Assembly: GCF_030814015.1 (NCBI RefSeq)
Contig: NZ_JAUSUL010000001.1
Coordinates: forward strand, 1,392,001 to 1,456,000
From: Amorphus orientalis
Lineage (GTDB): Bacteria > Pseudomonadota > Alphaproteobacteria > Rhizobiales > Amorphaceae
Length of the DNA: 64,000 bases
Direction of reading: 5' to 3'
Shown: positions 17,726-25,694 of the stretch, in pieces
Numbering within the stretch: position 1 is the stretch's first letter
Layout of the letters: each line of letters begins with the position of its first letter
Notes under the pieces: model-generated
Told to the model about the DNA's origin: nothing
The model's database searches: none
What the model saw: the letters and a program-made list of their open reading frames with translations, nothing else
Translations under genes and position numbers: made by a program

Positions 17726-20700
17726 TCAGGCGGCCACTATTCTGCGGACGTCGAGTTCGGGGTCGCGGCACAGTTCCGCAAAGGGCTTCGGACCGCCGAG
17801 ATGGTAGCCCTGGACCCCGTTGATGCCGAGGGTCCTCAGGGTTTCCAGCGTTTCGGCGTTCTCCACCCATTCTGCCACGCTGGAAATTCCGAGCGTCCGT
17901 CCAACCCCGATGATCGCCTTGACGATCTGGGTATCGGCCCGGTTCGAAGAGACCTGGCGGACGAAACTGCCGTCGATCTTGAGTTCGTCGACCCGGAAAT
18001 CCTTGAGGTAGGAGAAGGAACTGAGCCCGACGCCGAAGTCGTCCAGTGAAATCCGGCATCCGAGTTCCTTTGCCGAGCGCACGAAATAGGTGGCCGAGGC
18101 AAGGTTCTGAACCACGGCGGTTTCCGTGATCTCGAAGCAGATCCGCTCCGGGGCGACGCCGGATGCCAGGATCCGTGCATGGACGAATGGCCAAAGCTCC
18201 GGATCGTCCAGGGAATTCGCGGAGAGGTTCACCGAGACACACAGGCTCGGATCGTCTTGAAAAGCGCTGACCTGGCGTTCGAGGAGCGTCGAGATCACCC
18301 ACCGGTCGATCGTGTTCATCAGCCCGTAGCGCTCCGCGGCCGGGATGAAGGCGCCAGGGGCGATGAGATCGCCGTTGCGATCGAACATCCGGATCAGCAC
18401 TTCCACATTCCGGCGGTGCGGCGCCCCCCGTTCGGGCTCGAGCTCGACGATGGCCTGACCGAACAGGGTCAGTCGGTCTTCCTCGATGGCCGATCTCAGA
18501 TCGGCTGCGATGTTGATTTCCCGCAGGTGGCGACCGGCGTCGCTGCCGTCGTCGGTGTACACGGACACCTGACCCCGGCCGGCCGATTTCGCGGCATAGC
18601 AGGCAACATCGGCTTCCTTCATCACGGTCATCGGATCGGCGTCGGATCCCCGGATCTCGGCGATGCCGATGCTCGCGCCGACATCGTAGGTCCGACCTTC
18701 CCAGTGGAACGCGAAGGTACGGAATGCGGCGGCCACCCGCTCGGCGGCCTCCTGGGCCTTGTCGATCGGACAACGGCGAAGCAGCAGCGCGAACTCGTCG
18801 CCGCCGATCCGGGCAACCAGGTCGGTGGGCCGCAGCGTCACCTTCAGCAGCCTTCCGACCTCGATGAGCAGGGCGTCGCCGGCCACATGGCCCGCGGAAT
18901 CGTTGACGATCTTGAAGCGGTCGAGATCGAGGAAACACAGCGCATGGCTGTCGGCCGATTTCTTGGCTTCCGCGCACAGCGCTTCCAGGCTCCGTTCCAG
19001 CGAGAGCCGGTTCGGAAGTCCCGTCAGAGTGTCGTTGAGGGCCGCGAAGGCCAGCTCCTTGTGAAGGGAGCGGGTCCTTGTGATGTCCTGAAAGACCAGC
19101 ACCGCGCCAATCAGCTCTCCTGAATTGGCGCGAACCGGCGCCGCCGAATCCTGGACGTGCAGGCGGCTGCCATCGTGGGTGATCAGGATGGCCCCCTCTC
19201 GCAGATAGACAGGCTGGAGAAGTTCCAGGCATTCTTCGACCGGGCTCAGGATCGGTTCGTTCGTCTCGTCATCGACGAGCCGGAAGACGCGTGAAATCGG
19301 GTGGCCGACTGCCTCGGCGCGTTTCCATCCGGTCAGCTCCTCCGCAACCGGATTGATGTAGGTGATCTTCGCCTGCGCGTCGGTGGTGATCACCGCGTCG
19401 CCGATCGAATGCAGGGTGATCTGGAGCCGCTCCTTTTCCTGAAAGAGTTCGTCGATGAGCTTGCGGTGTTCCGTGGTGTCCCAATGGGTTCCGACGATCC
19501 TGTCCGGTTTCCCGTCGGCGCCGTGGACCACCTTCGCCAGGACCTTGAGATAGCGAACCTCGCCCGCGTCGCGAACGATCCGGTGCTCGAGCGCGACCTG
19601 CTCGCTCGTGGACATGCCGATGCGAAACGCCGCCATCACCATGTCCCGGTCTTCCGGATGGAGACGGCCGCGGAAACTCTCCAGCGAGCCGTCGAAGTCG
19701 GTGCGCGGGATGCCGAATATCTCAAGCGTGCGGTCATTGGCCGAAATACGATCGGTGCGCGGATTGATCTCCCAGATGCCGACCTGTCCGGCCTGGACGG
19801 CAAGTTCCAGCCGTTCGCGCGCAAGCCGGGCATCGTTCTCCCGCGCCTTGCGGTCCGAAATGTCGACATGGGTCCCGATCAAGCGCACCGGGCGCCCGTT
19901 CTCGTCCCATTCGACGACCCGTCCGCGGTCCTCCACCCAGATCCAGCGGCCGCTCCGATGCAGCAGACGGATCTCCACATGGGTTTCGGGCGTTTCGCCG
20001 GACAGCATCCGCCGATCCGCTTCCTGGACCGTCTCCCGGTCGTCCGGATGGACCAGATTGAGCCAGTCTTCGGCACGCGCGCCCTCTGATGCGGGCTCAT
20101 ATCCCAGAAGCCGATACCAGTAGGGCGAACGGTAGGCCTCGCCGGTCACCAGGTTGGTGTCCCAGACGGCCTGACCGCTGCCGTCGAGCGCGAATTTCCA
20201 GCGCGCTTCGCTTTCCGCCAGGGCGGCTTCCGTTCGTTTGCGTTCGTCGATGTCCTCGATCTGCGAAATGAAGAAGCGGGGTTGGCCGGATTTCTGATCG
20301 CGAACCACGCTGACGGCGAGAAGAGCCCAGATCACCCGGCCATCCTTGCGGATGTAGCGCTTCTCGATCCGGAACGTTTCGCGCCGGCCCTGGAGGGCTT
20401 CGTTCAGAAGCTCGAGATCGTCATCGAGATGGTCCGGATGGGTGATGTCCTGGAAGGACAGCTCGTACAGTTCGTCGGCCGAATAGCCGAGCATCTCGGG
20501 GATCGCGTCGTTGACTTTCAACCAGCTGCCGTCGAGGCCGACGATCGCCATGCCGATGGCGGAGTCTTTCATGGCCTGGGAGAACATTGCCTGGCTCTCG
20601 CGAACGGCCTGTTCGGCCAGGGCCATCCGGCTGCGGTGAATGGCGAAGATGCAGGGCGACACCGCAGCCACCGCAAGCGCCACATGCGCGGCGAGGGCGG

Positions 20701-21493
20701 CATCGATCTCGCCGCCATGGGTCGGAATGAACACTCCGTGAAGCCAGTGAATGATGAGCGCGGTCGAGGAGACCAGCGCCGTCTCGAAAGGGGGGAGGCG
20801 GCTTGCCGCGAAGAGCACCGGCAGCAGGATGAGAACGTAGGGGTGAGGGAACGTCTCAACGGAGATGATCGTCACCATGGCGGTGAAAATCAGCAGACCC
20901 GTTACCAGATTGAATTTTCGCGGATCATCCATGGTAGCCAGGAACGCGGACCGCTGGAACAGGAGGATCGGCGGCAGCAGACTGAAGCTGCCGATGGCGG
21001 TTCCGATCCACCACGTTGCGAACGCATCCCAGTAGCCCAGACCGATGCTCGACGAGAGGATGGCCGCGCCGATCGGAGACGAGACGGCCGGGCCGACCAG
21101 AACGGCGGCGAGGATGATCTTGGTGACCGCGCTGACCGTCAGCGGAGGGCTCGGATCGGAAACGATCCGCCGCAGCAGGAAAACCGTGATAGCGATCTCG
21201 ATGCTGTTTGCGAGACCGAGCCAGAGCGCGGTCGTCGCCGGTGTGCCCAGCACGAGATTGGCCCCGATGATTGCCCCGCCGACCATGATCGCGGTCGCCA
21301 GGGTGTCGGCATAGCCTCGCTTGACGATGACCCCGATCGCGACCGCATTGGTCAGCCAGATGATCGCGGTCTGATCGGGCTGCTTGTAGAAATGGATGGC
21401 GAGCAGGGCGAGCAGGAAACACACCGCCGCCGTCGCGGCCGCGGCTTTCATGCCGGGGGTCAGACGCCCAAACCAGATCCCAACGTGACCCAT
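17726..21493 (-). CDS. MASE1-PAS-GGDEF-EAL signalling protein
   Basis: A 1255-residue membrane-bound cyclic-di-GMP enzyme. The first 290 residues are a MASE1-type integral membrane sensor with about eight hydrophobic segments. Four PAS domains follow, starting near residues 305 (AMKDSAIGMAIVGLDGSW), 430 (FALDGSGQAVWDTN), 560 (LELAVQAGQVGIWEIN) and 690 (LHSIGDAVITTDAQAK). The GGDEF domain has an intact RIGGDEFALLL near residue 896. In the EAL domain, EVLIRM replaces EALIRM near residue 1031, a substitution found in active enzymes, and ETAVVQN and DDFGVG are kept. Both synthesis and hydrolysis of c-di-GMP are therefore possible. It is a single gene pointing away from the tRNA, with no obvious partner. 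Confidence 0.92.
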   Translation of the reverse strand: MGHVGIWFGRLTPGMKAAAATAAVCFLLALLAIHFYKQPDQTAIIWLTNAVAIGVIVKRGYADTLATAIMVGGAIIGANLVLGTPATTALWLGLANSIEIAITVFLLRRIVSDPSPPLTVSAVTKIILAAVLVGPAVSSPIGAAILSSSIGLGYWDAFATWWIGTAIGSFSLLPPILLFQRSAFLATMDDPRKFNLVTGLLIFTAMVTIISVETFPHPYVLILLPVLFAASRLPPFETALVSSTALIIHWLHGVFIPTHGGEIDAALAAHVALAVAAVSPCIFAIHRSRMALAEQAVRESQAMFSQAMKDSAIGMAIVGLDGSWLKVNDAIPEMLGYSADELYELSFQDITHPDHLDDDLELLNEALQGRRETFRIEKRYIRKDGRVIWALLAVSVVRDQKSGQPRFFISQIEDIDERKRTEAALAESEARWKFALDGSGQAVWDTNLVTGEAYRSPYWYRLLGYEPASEGARAEDWLNLVHPDDRETVQEADRRMLSGETPETHVEIRLLHRSGRWIWVEDRGRVVEWDENGRPVRLIGTHVDISDRKARENDARLARERLELAVQAGQVGIWEINPRTDRISANDRTLEIFGIPRTDFDGSLESFRGRLHPEDRDMVMAAFRIGMSTSEQVALEHRIVRDAGEVRYLKVLAKVVHGADGKPDRIVGTHWDTTEHRKLIDELFQEKERLQITLHSIGDAVITTDAQAKITYINPVAEELTGWKRAEAVGHPISRVFRLVDDETNEPILSPVEECLELLQPVYLREGAILITHDGSRLHVQDSAAPVRANSGELIGAVLVFQDITRTRSLHKELAFAALNDTLTGLPNRLSLERSLEALCAEAKKSADSHALCFLDLDRFKIVNDSAGHVAGDALLIEVGRLLKVTLRPTDLVARIGGDEFALLLRRCPIDKAQEAAERVAAAFRTFAFHWEGRTYDVGASIGIAEIRGSDADPMTVMKEADVACYAAKSAGRGQVSVYTDDGSDAGRHLREINIAADLRSAIEEDRLTLFGQAIVELEPERGAPHRRNVEVLIRMFDRNGDLIAPGAFIPAAERYGLMNTIDRWVISTLLERQVSAFQDDPSLCVSVNLSANSLDDPELWPFVHARILASGVAPERICFEITETAVVQNLASATYFVRSAKELGCRISLDDFGVGLSSFSYLKDFRVDELKIDGSFVRQVSSNRADTQIVKAIIGVGRTLGISSVAEWVENAETLETLRTLGINGVQGYHLGGPKPFAELCRDPELDVRRIVAA

Positions 21494-21985
21494 CGCAGGA
21501 TTTCACCTTTCAAGACGCAACGCGCATGTCGTCCATTTGCCGGAGACGGAGTGCGAACATGTTTCCGGAGGTTGCGAGCGACCCTCACCCGGCCGACTTG
21601 CTCGAACCTTGCATCTTAAGGTCTTGCTCATATAGGTCCTCTCGCTACAAGCGTTCGTGATCAGCCCATCCCCCCGTCGCGTCACAAAAGGCCGACGTCC
21701 GATCAATTGGCCCGATCTGTCGCAGGTGCTCCGATTGTCGGCAGGCGGCAGGCGGCAGGCGGCAGGCGGTCGGCGGAACGATCGCGCAGTCCGCTATTTT
21801 CTCCCTGTCGTTGTAACCCAAGGTGGTGGGTCTGCAGTAGTTAGAATCGTTGCAATATTGCCGCTCAATTTTTCCGATTGCGGAATTTCTCGCCGGTTGG
21901 CCTCATTTGGACGGAGCGTGGCTGTGGGCTTCGCCCAGCTGACCCTTGACCCTCCGCACCATCGCGTCTACGCAACACGCTCGAT
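21494..21985. other. Intergenic region before tRNA-Ser
   Basis: I see no gene in this stretch. It must hold the promoters of the leftward c-di-GMP protein and of the rightward tRNA-Ser. A short tandem repeat lies at 21740-21774. The stretch 21790-21900 is visibly richer in A+T than the flanking DNA. Confidence 0.5.
21740..21774. repeat. Heptanucleotide tandem repeat
   Basis: Four exact copies of GGCAGGC lie head to tail (21740-21767), plus a degenerate fifth copy GGTCGGC. Slippage-prone tracts like this vary in copy number between strains. No function is evident. Confidence 0.75.
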
Positions 21986-22029
21986 GGAGACGTGGCCGAG
22001 TGGTCGAAGGCGCTCCCCTGCTAAGGCGG
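21986..22029 (+). tRNA. tRNA-Ser(GCU), 5' half only (interrupted by prophage)
   Basis: The acceptor strand GGAGACG begins at 21986. The D-arm GGCCGAGTGGTCGAAGGC and anticodon stem CTCCC follow, and the anticodon loop CTGCTAA carries GCT at 22020-22022. The expected 3' stem would be GGGAG; the sequence instead reads GGCGG and then runs within three bases into the stop codon of the integrase gene. No variable arm, T-arm or 3' acceptor strand follows. The gene is therefore cut at the anticodon arm by the prophage, whose left junction lies here. Confidence 0.85.
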
Positions 22030-22030
22030 T
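22013..22030. other. Left attachment site (attL) at the tRNA-Ser anticodon arm
   Basis: The identity core shared with attP probably lies in the anticodon stem-loop. Sequence departs from a tRNA-Ser consensus after about base 22026, and the integrase stop codon is at 22033-22035. The exact core can only be fixed by comparison with the right junction, which is outside the window. Confidence 0.6.
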
Positions 22031-22032
22031 AT

Positions 22033-23106
22033 CTATTTCGCCTTTTTCGCTTTTTCTTCCAGGTGCTTAAGCGCTTCGCCCGATGCGTCCTGTACGGGTT
22101 CTGTACGCATGGCCCTCATCGCCACGCCTTTCTGCCCATGGGAATAGGTGTCCAGGAGCACCTTCGTCGATGACCAGCGGCCGTCCATAGCGGCCGACGC
22201 GGGGTCGACCTTCTGGCGCACGACGGTTTCCGTTGCGAAGCCGTGTCGTCCGGCCGCATGGGGCATGATCTCTCCAATCCCCGCACGCTTGCAAACCCGC
22301 TTCCACGAGCCATAGACCGCATGCCGGGTCTTATACCCGAACACCCGCCCTCGGCGGGGCGGAAGGTTCGCGAGCACCGCAACCATCTGTGGGCTGATGT
22401 CGACCCATTGGGCGTCGTGTCCTTTTGCGGCCTGGAGCCACACCCGGTTGCCCGGCAGGTCGAGATCGTCCGGCGTCACCAACGTTGCCTGGGTGATGCG
22501 GGCCGCCGTCGTGAACATGAACAAGGCCATCGCGCCGAGATAGGGGTTCGCCTCGGAGCGGAACGCGTTGATCCATTCCCAGTCGCCCGGGATCTTCGGC
22601 ACGCGAGACTGCTTCCCGCGCCGCTGGTCCTGCTTGACGCGCTCCGCACGCGTGAACGCCTTGATGCGGATCGGCGGGCACCTTCCGCGCTCGTGCGCGT
22701 TGTTGATCACCGACCGGGTCGGGGTGATAACCTGCCTCTGCCATGTATCGGTCGAGGCGTTCGGCAGCAGCTCCCGGGCAAGATCCTTGACCTCGGCCGG
22801 CTTTATGTCTGCCACTCGCCGATCTCCGATTTTCTTGAGGATCGGGATCAGGAACCGAGCATCGGCAGGTGTCGGATCATAGAGCAGCACGGCGTCCCGG
22901 AAGGTGAACTCAGCCTTCTCTGCTGCTAGCGCTTCGTCTCCAAGGAGACTACGTCGGCGCGCCTTCCTCTCGATTTCGGCCGCTTTCCACTCGGCAACCG
23001 ATCGGTCAGATGTGCCAAGGCTTCGTCGTATGTAGCTCCCGCCTTCGGGTCGTCCGCGGACCCACCAGACCCCGCATCCGTCACGGTCGTAGATCTCGAG
23101 GGGCAT
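22033..23106 (-). CDS. int: Phage integrase (tyrosine recombinase)
   Basis: The product is 357 residues and catalyses integration and, with an excisionase, excision at the tRNA-Ser site. The N-terminal part is an arm-binding domain of the kind common in alphaproteobacterial phages (WWVRGRPEGGSYIRRSLGTS). Catalytic residues are visible in TTAARITQATL (first Arg), HAAGRHGFATETV (His and second Arg block) and DTYSHGQ (nucleophilic Tyr, near residue 325). The gene ends 8 bases from the tRNA anticodon arm, the usual place for int beside its attachment site. It is the last gene of the leftward operon and overlaps the preceding HTH gene by 181 bases in another frame. Confidence 0.93.
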   Translation of the reverse strand: MPLEIYDRDGCGVWWVRGRPEGGSYIRRSLGTSDRSVAEWKAAEIERKARRRSLLGDEALAAEKAEFTFRDAVLLYDPTPADARFLIPILKKIGDRRVADIKPAEVKDLARELLPNASTDTWQRQVITPTRSVINNAHERGRCPPIRIKAFTRAERVKQDQRRGKQSRVPKIPGDWEWINAFRSEANPYLGAMALFMFTTAARITQATLVTPDDLDLPGNRVWLQAAKGHDAQWVDISPQMVAVLANLPPRRGRVFGYKTRHAVYGSWKRVCKRAGIGEIMPHAAGRHGFATETVVRQKVDPASAAMDGRWSSTKVLLDTYSHGQKGVAMRAMRTEPVQDASGEALKHLEEKAKKAK

Positions 23107-23300
23107 CGCCGAGCGTCCTCCAGGATCAGATCGATGTCGGCCTTGGTAAAGAACATACCTTTGCCGATCATGCCGAACGCGCCAAGACGCTTTGCGCGCT
23201 CACGGAGGGTTCGCTCCGTTACCGATATCCCCATATTCCCCAGAGCCTCGACGAGGTCGCCGGGCGTGAAGAGGTCCGGGAGGGGAACGGGGCGCGGCAT
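22926..23300 (-). CDS. Excisionase-like HTH protein overlapping int
   Basis: The product is 124 residues. Its first 65 residues look like a winged-helix or MerR-type DNA-binding domain (LFTPGDLVEALGNMGI, SVTERTLRERAKRLGAFGMI, FFTKADIDLILED), the layout of recombination directionality factors that sit upstream of integrases. The C-terminal 60 residues are polar and probably disordered, and they are encoded in the same DNA as the integrase N-terminus (overlap 22926-23106). ATG 23300 lies 2 bases after the stop of the MazG-like gene. I infer excisionase function from position and fold; it could instead be a regulator. Confidence 0.7.
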   Translation of the reverse strand: MPRPVPLPDLFTPGDLVEALGNMGISVTERTLRERAKRLGAFGMIGKGMFFTKADIDLILEDARRCPSRSTTVTDAGSGGSADDPKAGATYDEALAHLTDRLPSGKRPKSRGRRADVVSLETKR

Positions 23301-23302
23301 GG

Positions 23303-23668
23303 CTATTCTGCGGCCCCTAATGCGGAGCTCGAGGCAAGCCGTGTTCGCAGGCCGGTCTTCTCGCTCGTCGCATTGAACTTGGCCGGCACCGCTTCGCCCA
23401 GAAGATCGATGCCGGCCTGCATCGCGATCAGGTCCGCGCAGATAACGACGTCGGCCAGCTCCTCCGCGAGTTGTGCGAGCGTCGCCCTCGATCCGGCGAT
23501 GCCGAGGCGTTCGCGCTCGAGCTTCTTGATCACATTGCAGGCTTCGCCGACTTCGCCGGCCATCTCGTTGCCGCGATACGCGAGCGTGATCCGGTCGTCG
23601 GGGTCCCATTCGGCCTGGCGGGTCTCGTTGGCAGAGCGGAGAGTGCCGCGCGTCTCGATCGCTTTCAT
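23303..23668 (-). CDS. MazG-like nucleotide pyrophosphohydrolase family protein
   Basis: The product is 121 residues. The all-alpha NTP-pyrophosphatase pattern is visible: EMAGEVGEACNVIKKLERER supplies the first acidic metal site (E-x-x-E) and LAEELADVVICADLIA the second (E-x-x-D). Phage MazG-like proteins hydrolyse (d)NTPs and may influence host (p)ppGpp. The gene overlaps its upstream neighbour by 4 bases (ATGA), so translation is coupled. The substrate is not predictable. Confidence 0.8.
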   Translation of the reverse strand: MKAIETRGTLRSANETRQAEWDPDDRITLAYRGNEMAGEVGEACNVIKKLERERLGIAGSRATLAQLAEELADVVICADLIAMQAGIDLLGEAVPAKFNATSEKTGLRTRLASSSALGAAE

Positions 23669-24024
23669 CCCGACACCCTCCCTGCGACCGGCGAGATCGC
23701 GGCACGTGCCGAGAGGCGAGTGATCGCCTCGTCCATCTGAGCGATGGTGCGCTGCGCTGTCGTCGTCTCGTCGGCAAAGAGCCCGTCAGCCGTCCCAGAT
23801 TCATCTGAGTTGAGGTCGGCGCCAAGCTTGGCCGCCCGGTCCCGAGCCGCCTGGCCGTGAGTATCGATCTCGTCTTCCGTGAAGCCGGCGAAGGCGAGGT
23901 CGCTGCGGGTTGCCGCGCCCGTGGCCGTCCAGCGTTCGATGAGGGTGCTGGCCATCGTGCGGATGATGGCTTCGGACCCCTCGCGTCGGGCGCGTTCGGC
24001 GTCGATCTGGGGTGTCGTGATCAT
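23665..24024 (-). CDS. Hypothetical phage protein (119 aa)
   Basis: I do not recognise this protein. It is mostly alpha-helical and rich in Ala, Arg and acidic residues (EAIIRTMASTLIERW, AARDRAAKLGADLN), with no membrane segment or cysteine. Its start overlaps the stop of the gene at 24021 by 4 bases and its stop overlaps the MazG-like gene by 4 bases. It is therefore a genuine member of the leftward int operon. Genes in this position in related phages are usually accessory. Confidence 0.7.
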   Translation of the reverse strand: MITTPQIDAERARREGSEAIIRTMASTLIERWTATGAATRSDLAFAGFTEDEIDTHGQAARDRAAKLGADLNSDESGTADGLFADETTTAQRTIAQMDEAITRLSARAAISPVAGRVSG

Positions 24025-24272
24025 CGGGCTTCTCCTGAACTGGAGGGGAGGGAAACCTGTTCCTGCAGCGCGCCGATCTCGTCGAGGATTGCCTCACCAC
24101 GGGCGATGGCGGCCGCGTTCTCGGCGGGCGCAATGGCGAGCCGCGCGAGCACCATTCGGACGCAACGGGCGGCTGTGTTCAGATGGCCGACGTCCTCGGC
24201 GCGCGTGGACAGCTCGGCGGGGTCGATGACGACCTGGGGTGGAACGCCGTGAAAGGCGCGGGGGCCGGTCAT
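24021..24272 (-). CDS. Hypothetical phage protein (83 aa)
   Basis: Not recognised. The start is ATG 24272, which overlaps the stop codon of the 40-aa membrane peptide gene in TGATG; a GTG one codon earlier is possible. The product is helical (TAARCVRMVLARLAIAPAEN, ILDEIGALQEQV) with no signal peptide. It is translationally linked to both neighbours in the leftward operon. Confidence 0.65.
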   Translation of the reverse strand: MTGPRAFHGVPPQVVIDPAELSTRAEDVGHLNTAARCVRMVLARLAIAPAENAAAIARGEAILDEIGALQEQVSLPSSSGEAR

Positions 24273-24394
24273 CACCCGGCCTCCTGAGCGGCCACGACCG
24301 GACGCGTGTCATCGGGCGCTGGCGGGGGAGTCCAGATGACGATGGGGACGATCACAACAAGTGTAGCCGCGAGGGAGGCGATGTCGCGGATCAC
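24272..24394 (-). CDS. Small membrane protein (40 aa) in the int operon
   Basis: The gene starts at GTG 24394, whose bases overlap the stop of the upstream gene (GTGA), and its TGA stop overlaps the next ATG (TGATG). The product has a single transmembrane segment (IASLAATLVVIVPIVIW) and a short Pro/Asp tail. The exact overlaps at both ends within a run of overlapping genes are strong support for translation. Its role is unknown; a single-pass peptide of this kind could act at the host membrane. Confidence 0.65.
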   Translation of the reverse strand: MIRDIASLAATLVVIVPIVIWTPPPAPDDTRPVVAAQEAG

Positions 24395-24765
24395 GAGGCG
24401 CCTCCGGTCAGCTTGCGATGTGCGTCCAGGATCATTCGCTCGATCTCGGCAAGCCGGCCCACGGCGGTGGACGTCATCGCACCTTTGTTGATGAAGTCGC
24501 GGAGGCGGACGGTGGCCTTGAGAAGGATCTCCGCGGTTATCCGGTCGACCGCTGCAGGGTTCGGCTCGGTCGGTGCTTCAGCCGCGCTGCTGGCGCTTGC
24601 CGTCACTGGAGCCGACAGGGCGGCTCGACCGGCCTCGCATTCGGCAAGCGCGATCGCCGAGCGGGCCTCGTCGAGATACGGCCGCATCTCGTCGGTGCTG
24701 TCGCTGTCGGTGACGGCGTGCATCGCCAGGAAGGCGGGAGAGGTGGAATGTGCTGTATCGGCCAT
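24391..24765 (-). CDS. Hypothetical protein, first gene of the leftward int operon
   Basis: The product is 124 residues and not recognised. I place the start at ATG 24765: the predicted promoter at 24790-24819 would start transcription near 24783, and AGCGGAG lies 8 bases before this ATG. A longer reading starting at 24819 would begin upstream of the transcription start and run through the operator, so I reject it. The C-terminal half is helical (ITAEILLKATVRLRDFINKG, GRLAEIERMILDAHRKL). As the first gene under repressor control it is likely expressed on induction. Confidence 0.7.
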   Translation of the reverse strand: MADTAHSTSPAFLAMHAVTDSDSTDEMRPYLDEARSAIALAECEAGRAALSAPVTASASSAAEAPTEPNPAAVDRITAEILLKATVRLRDFINKGAMTSTAVGRLAEIERMILDAHRKLTGGAS

Positions 24766-24789
24766 CGCTGTATCTCCGCTGCGATGGCT

Positions 24790-24819
24790 TATGTAGCGAT
24801 AATCGCTACCATTCGTCAA
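24790..24819 (-). promoter_or_regulatory. Leftward early promoter (PL-like)
   Basis: On the minus strand TTGACG (24819-24814) and TACATA (24795-24790) are 18 bases apart. The spacer and the start of the -10 hold the palindromic operator at 24793-24809. The geometry matches the rightward promoter at 25670-25698. Confidence 0.65.
24793..24809. promoter_or_regulatory. Repressor operator OL1 (perfect palindrome)
   Basis: GTAGCGAT-A-ATCGCTAC is a perfect 8+1+8 palindrome inside the leftward promoter. The same TAGCGA...TCGCTA core recurs at 24828-24842 and 25680-25694, so these are most likely sites for the CI-like repressor and/or the Cro-like protein. Confidence 0.75.
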
Positions 24820-24827
24820 TATGGATG

Positions 24828-24842
24828 TAGCGAATATCGCTA
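24828..24842. promoter_or_regulatory. Repressor operator OL2
   Basis: TAGCGA-ATA-TCGCTA, a 6+3+6 palindrome centred 34 bp from OL1, between the leftward promoter and the 3' end of the repressor gene. Confidence 0.65.
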
Positions 24843-24859
24843 TTCAGGTCACTGGCCAG

Positions 24860-25612
24860 TCACTTGCGGGCCATGTGGCCGCATACTCGTCCGAGGATTC
24901 TAATCCGATCTGCTGATACCTGGTCGCGGCCGTAGCTGGGGTTGTCGGAGATAATCTCGATAGTGGGCTGGTCGCTGTAGGGAACGCGGCGGAGCCTCTT
25001 CACCTGAGGTTCGCCAAAGGAGTCGTCAATAATATAGAGAGCGTCTGCGCGGAAACTCCGCTGCGACGTATCCACAATAACGCGGTCGCCTGGCAAAAGG
25101 GTCGGGAGCATAGAGTCGCCGACGACTTCGAGAACAAACGTGCGACCTTGTGTGATCTCAAGATGATATCTTGTGAATTCTTCTGGAAGAGTCCACTCCC
25201 GCACGACGGGATGGCCGACTGTCGTTTCGCCATTGCTTAGCGCTATGACGCCAAGTGCACCAACCTGACCGTGGCCAGCTCCCGGCCTGACGTCGATTTC
25301 CGGGAGTGCACCTGGGATCTGAGGCTTATAGAGCGTGTCCGAAGTGACGACGCTAGCCTCGTTGTCAGGGTGGTATGTCAGTTCCCGCAGGCCTTCGGCC
25401 GCTGCTTTTCTCAGGTCTTCGGGGAGGGGGTGTCCAGTCATCCTCGCGATTGCGAGCAACTCGTCGGCGGCAATCTGACGCTTACCGGACACCATCTTGT
25501 TGACTGCGGCCCGGTCAATAGACCGCCCGAGCTGGGCCGAAAGCAGGCGGGCAATTTCAGCCTGCGAATACCCGCTTTCTGTCAGTGCTTGCCGCAGCCA
25601 GTCGCTCATCAT
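24860..25612 (-). CDS. CI-like prophage repressor (HTH + S24/LexA-type peptidase)
   Basis: The product is 250 residues. An N-terminal helix-turn-helix lies at residues 5-65 (YSQAEIARLLSAQLG, RAAVNKMVSGKRQIAADEL). The C-terminal S24 self-cleavage domain has VGDSMLPTLLPGDRVIVD, putting the nucleophile at Ser167, and VKRLRR, putting the general base at Lys205, the usual spacing of about 38. Such repressors keep the prophage silent and are inactivated through RecA during DNA damage. The gene diverges from the Cro-like gene across operators at 25623-25694. Its own 3' end abuts the operators of the leftward promoter. An alternative start is ATG 25609. Confidence 0.9.
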   Translation of the reverse strand: MMSDWLRQALTESGYSQAEIARLLSAQLGRSIDRAAVNKMVSGKRQIAADELLAIARMTGHPLPEDLRKAAAEGLRELTYHPDNEASVVTSDTLYKPQIPGALPEIDVRPGAGHGQVGALGVIALSNGETTVGHPVVREWTLPEEFTRYHLEITQGRTFVLEVVGDSMLPTLLPGDRVIVDTSQRSFRADALYIIDDSFGEPQVKRLRRVPYSDQPTIEIISDNPSYGRDQVSADRIRILGRVCGHMARK

Positions 25613-25622
25613 TCAGCCCTTG

Positions 25623-25694
25623 TAGCGGAAAGCGAACGCATTCGCGGTTGCTGAAATCGCTACACTCGCTTGACGGGCGTAGCGAATAGCGCTA
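25623..25694. promoter_or_regulatory. Rightward operator region (OR-like)
   Basis: Three sites resemble the operator consensus: TAGCGAATAGCGCTA (25680-25694, both outer half-sites intact), TTGCTGAAATCGCTA (25648-25662, right half intact) and TAGCGGAAAGCGAAC (25623-25637, left half intact). The first lies between the -35 and -10 of the Cro promoter. The last lies just upstream of the repressor start, where it could control the repressor's own promoter. Confidence 0.6.

Noticed and set aside
21657-22070. Open frame across the tRNA-Ser fragment
   Set aside because: It runs through the tRNA half and the integrase 3' end; no ribosome site and no protein-like pattern.
24766-24819. N-terminal extension of the first int-operon gene to 24819
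   Set aside because: It would begin upstream of the predicted transcription start and read through the operator and -10 box.
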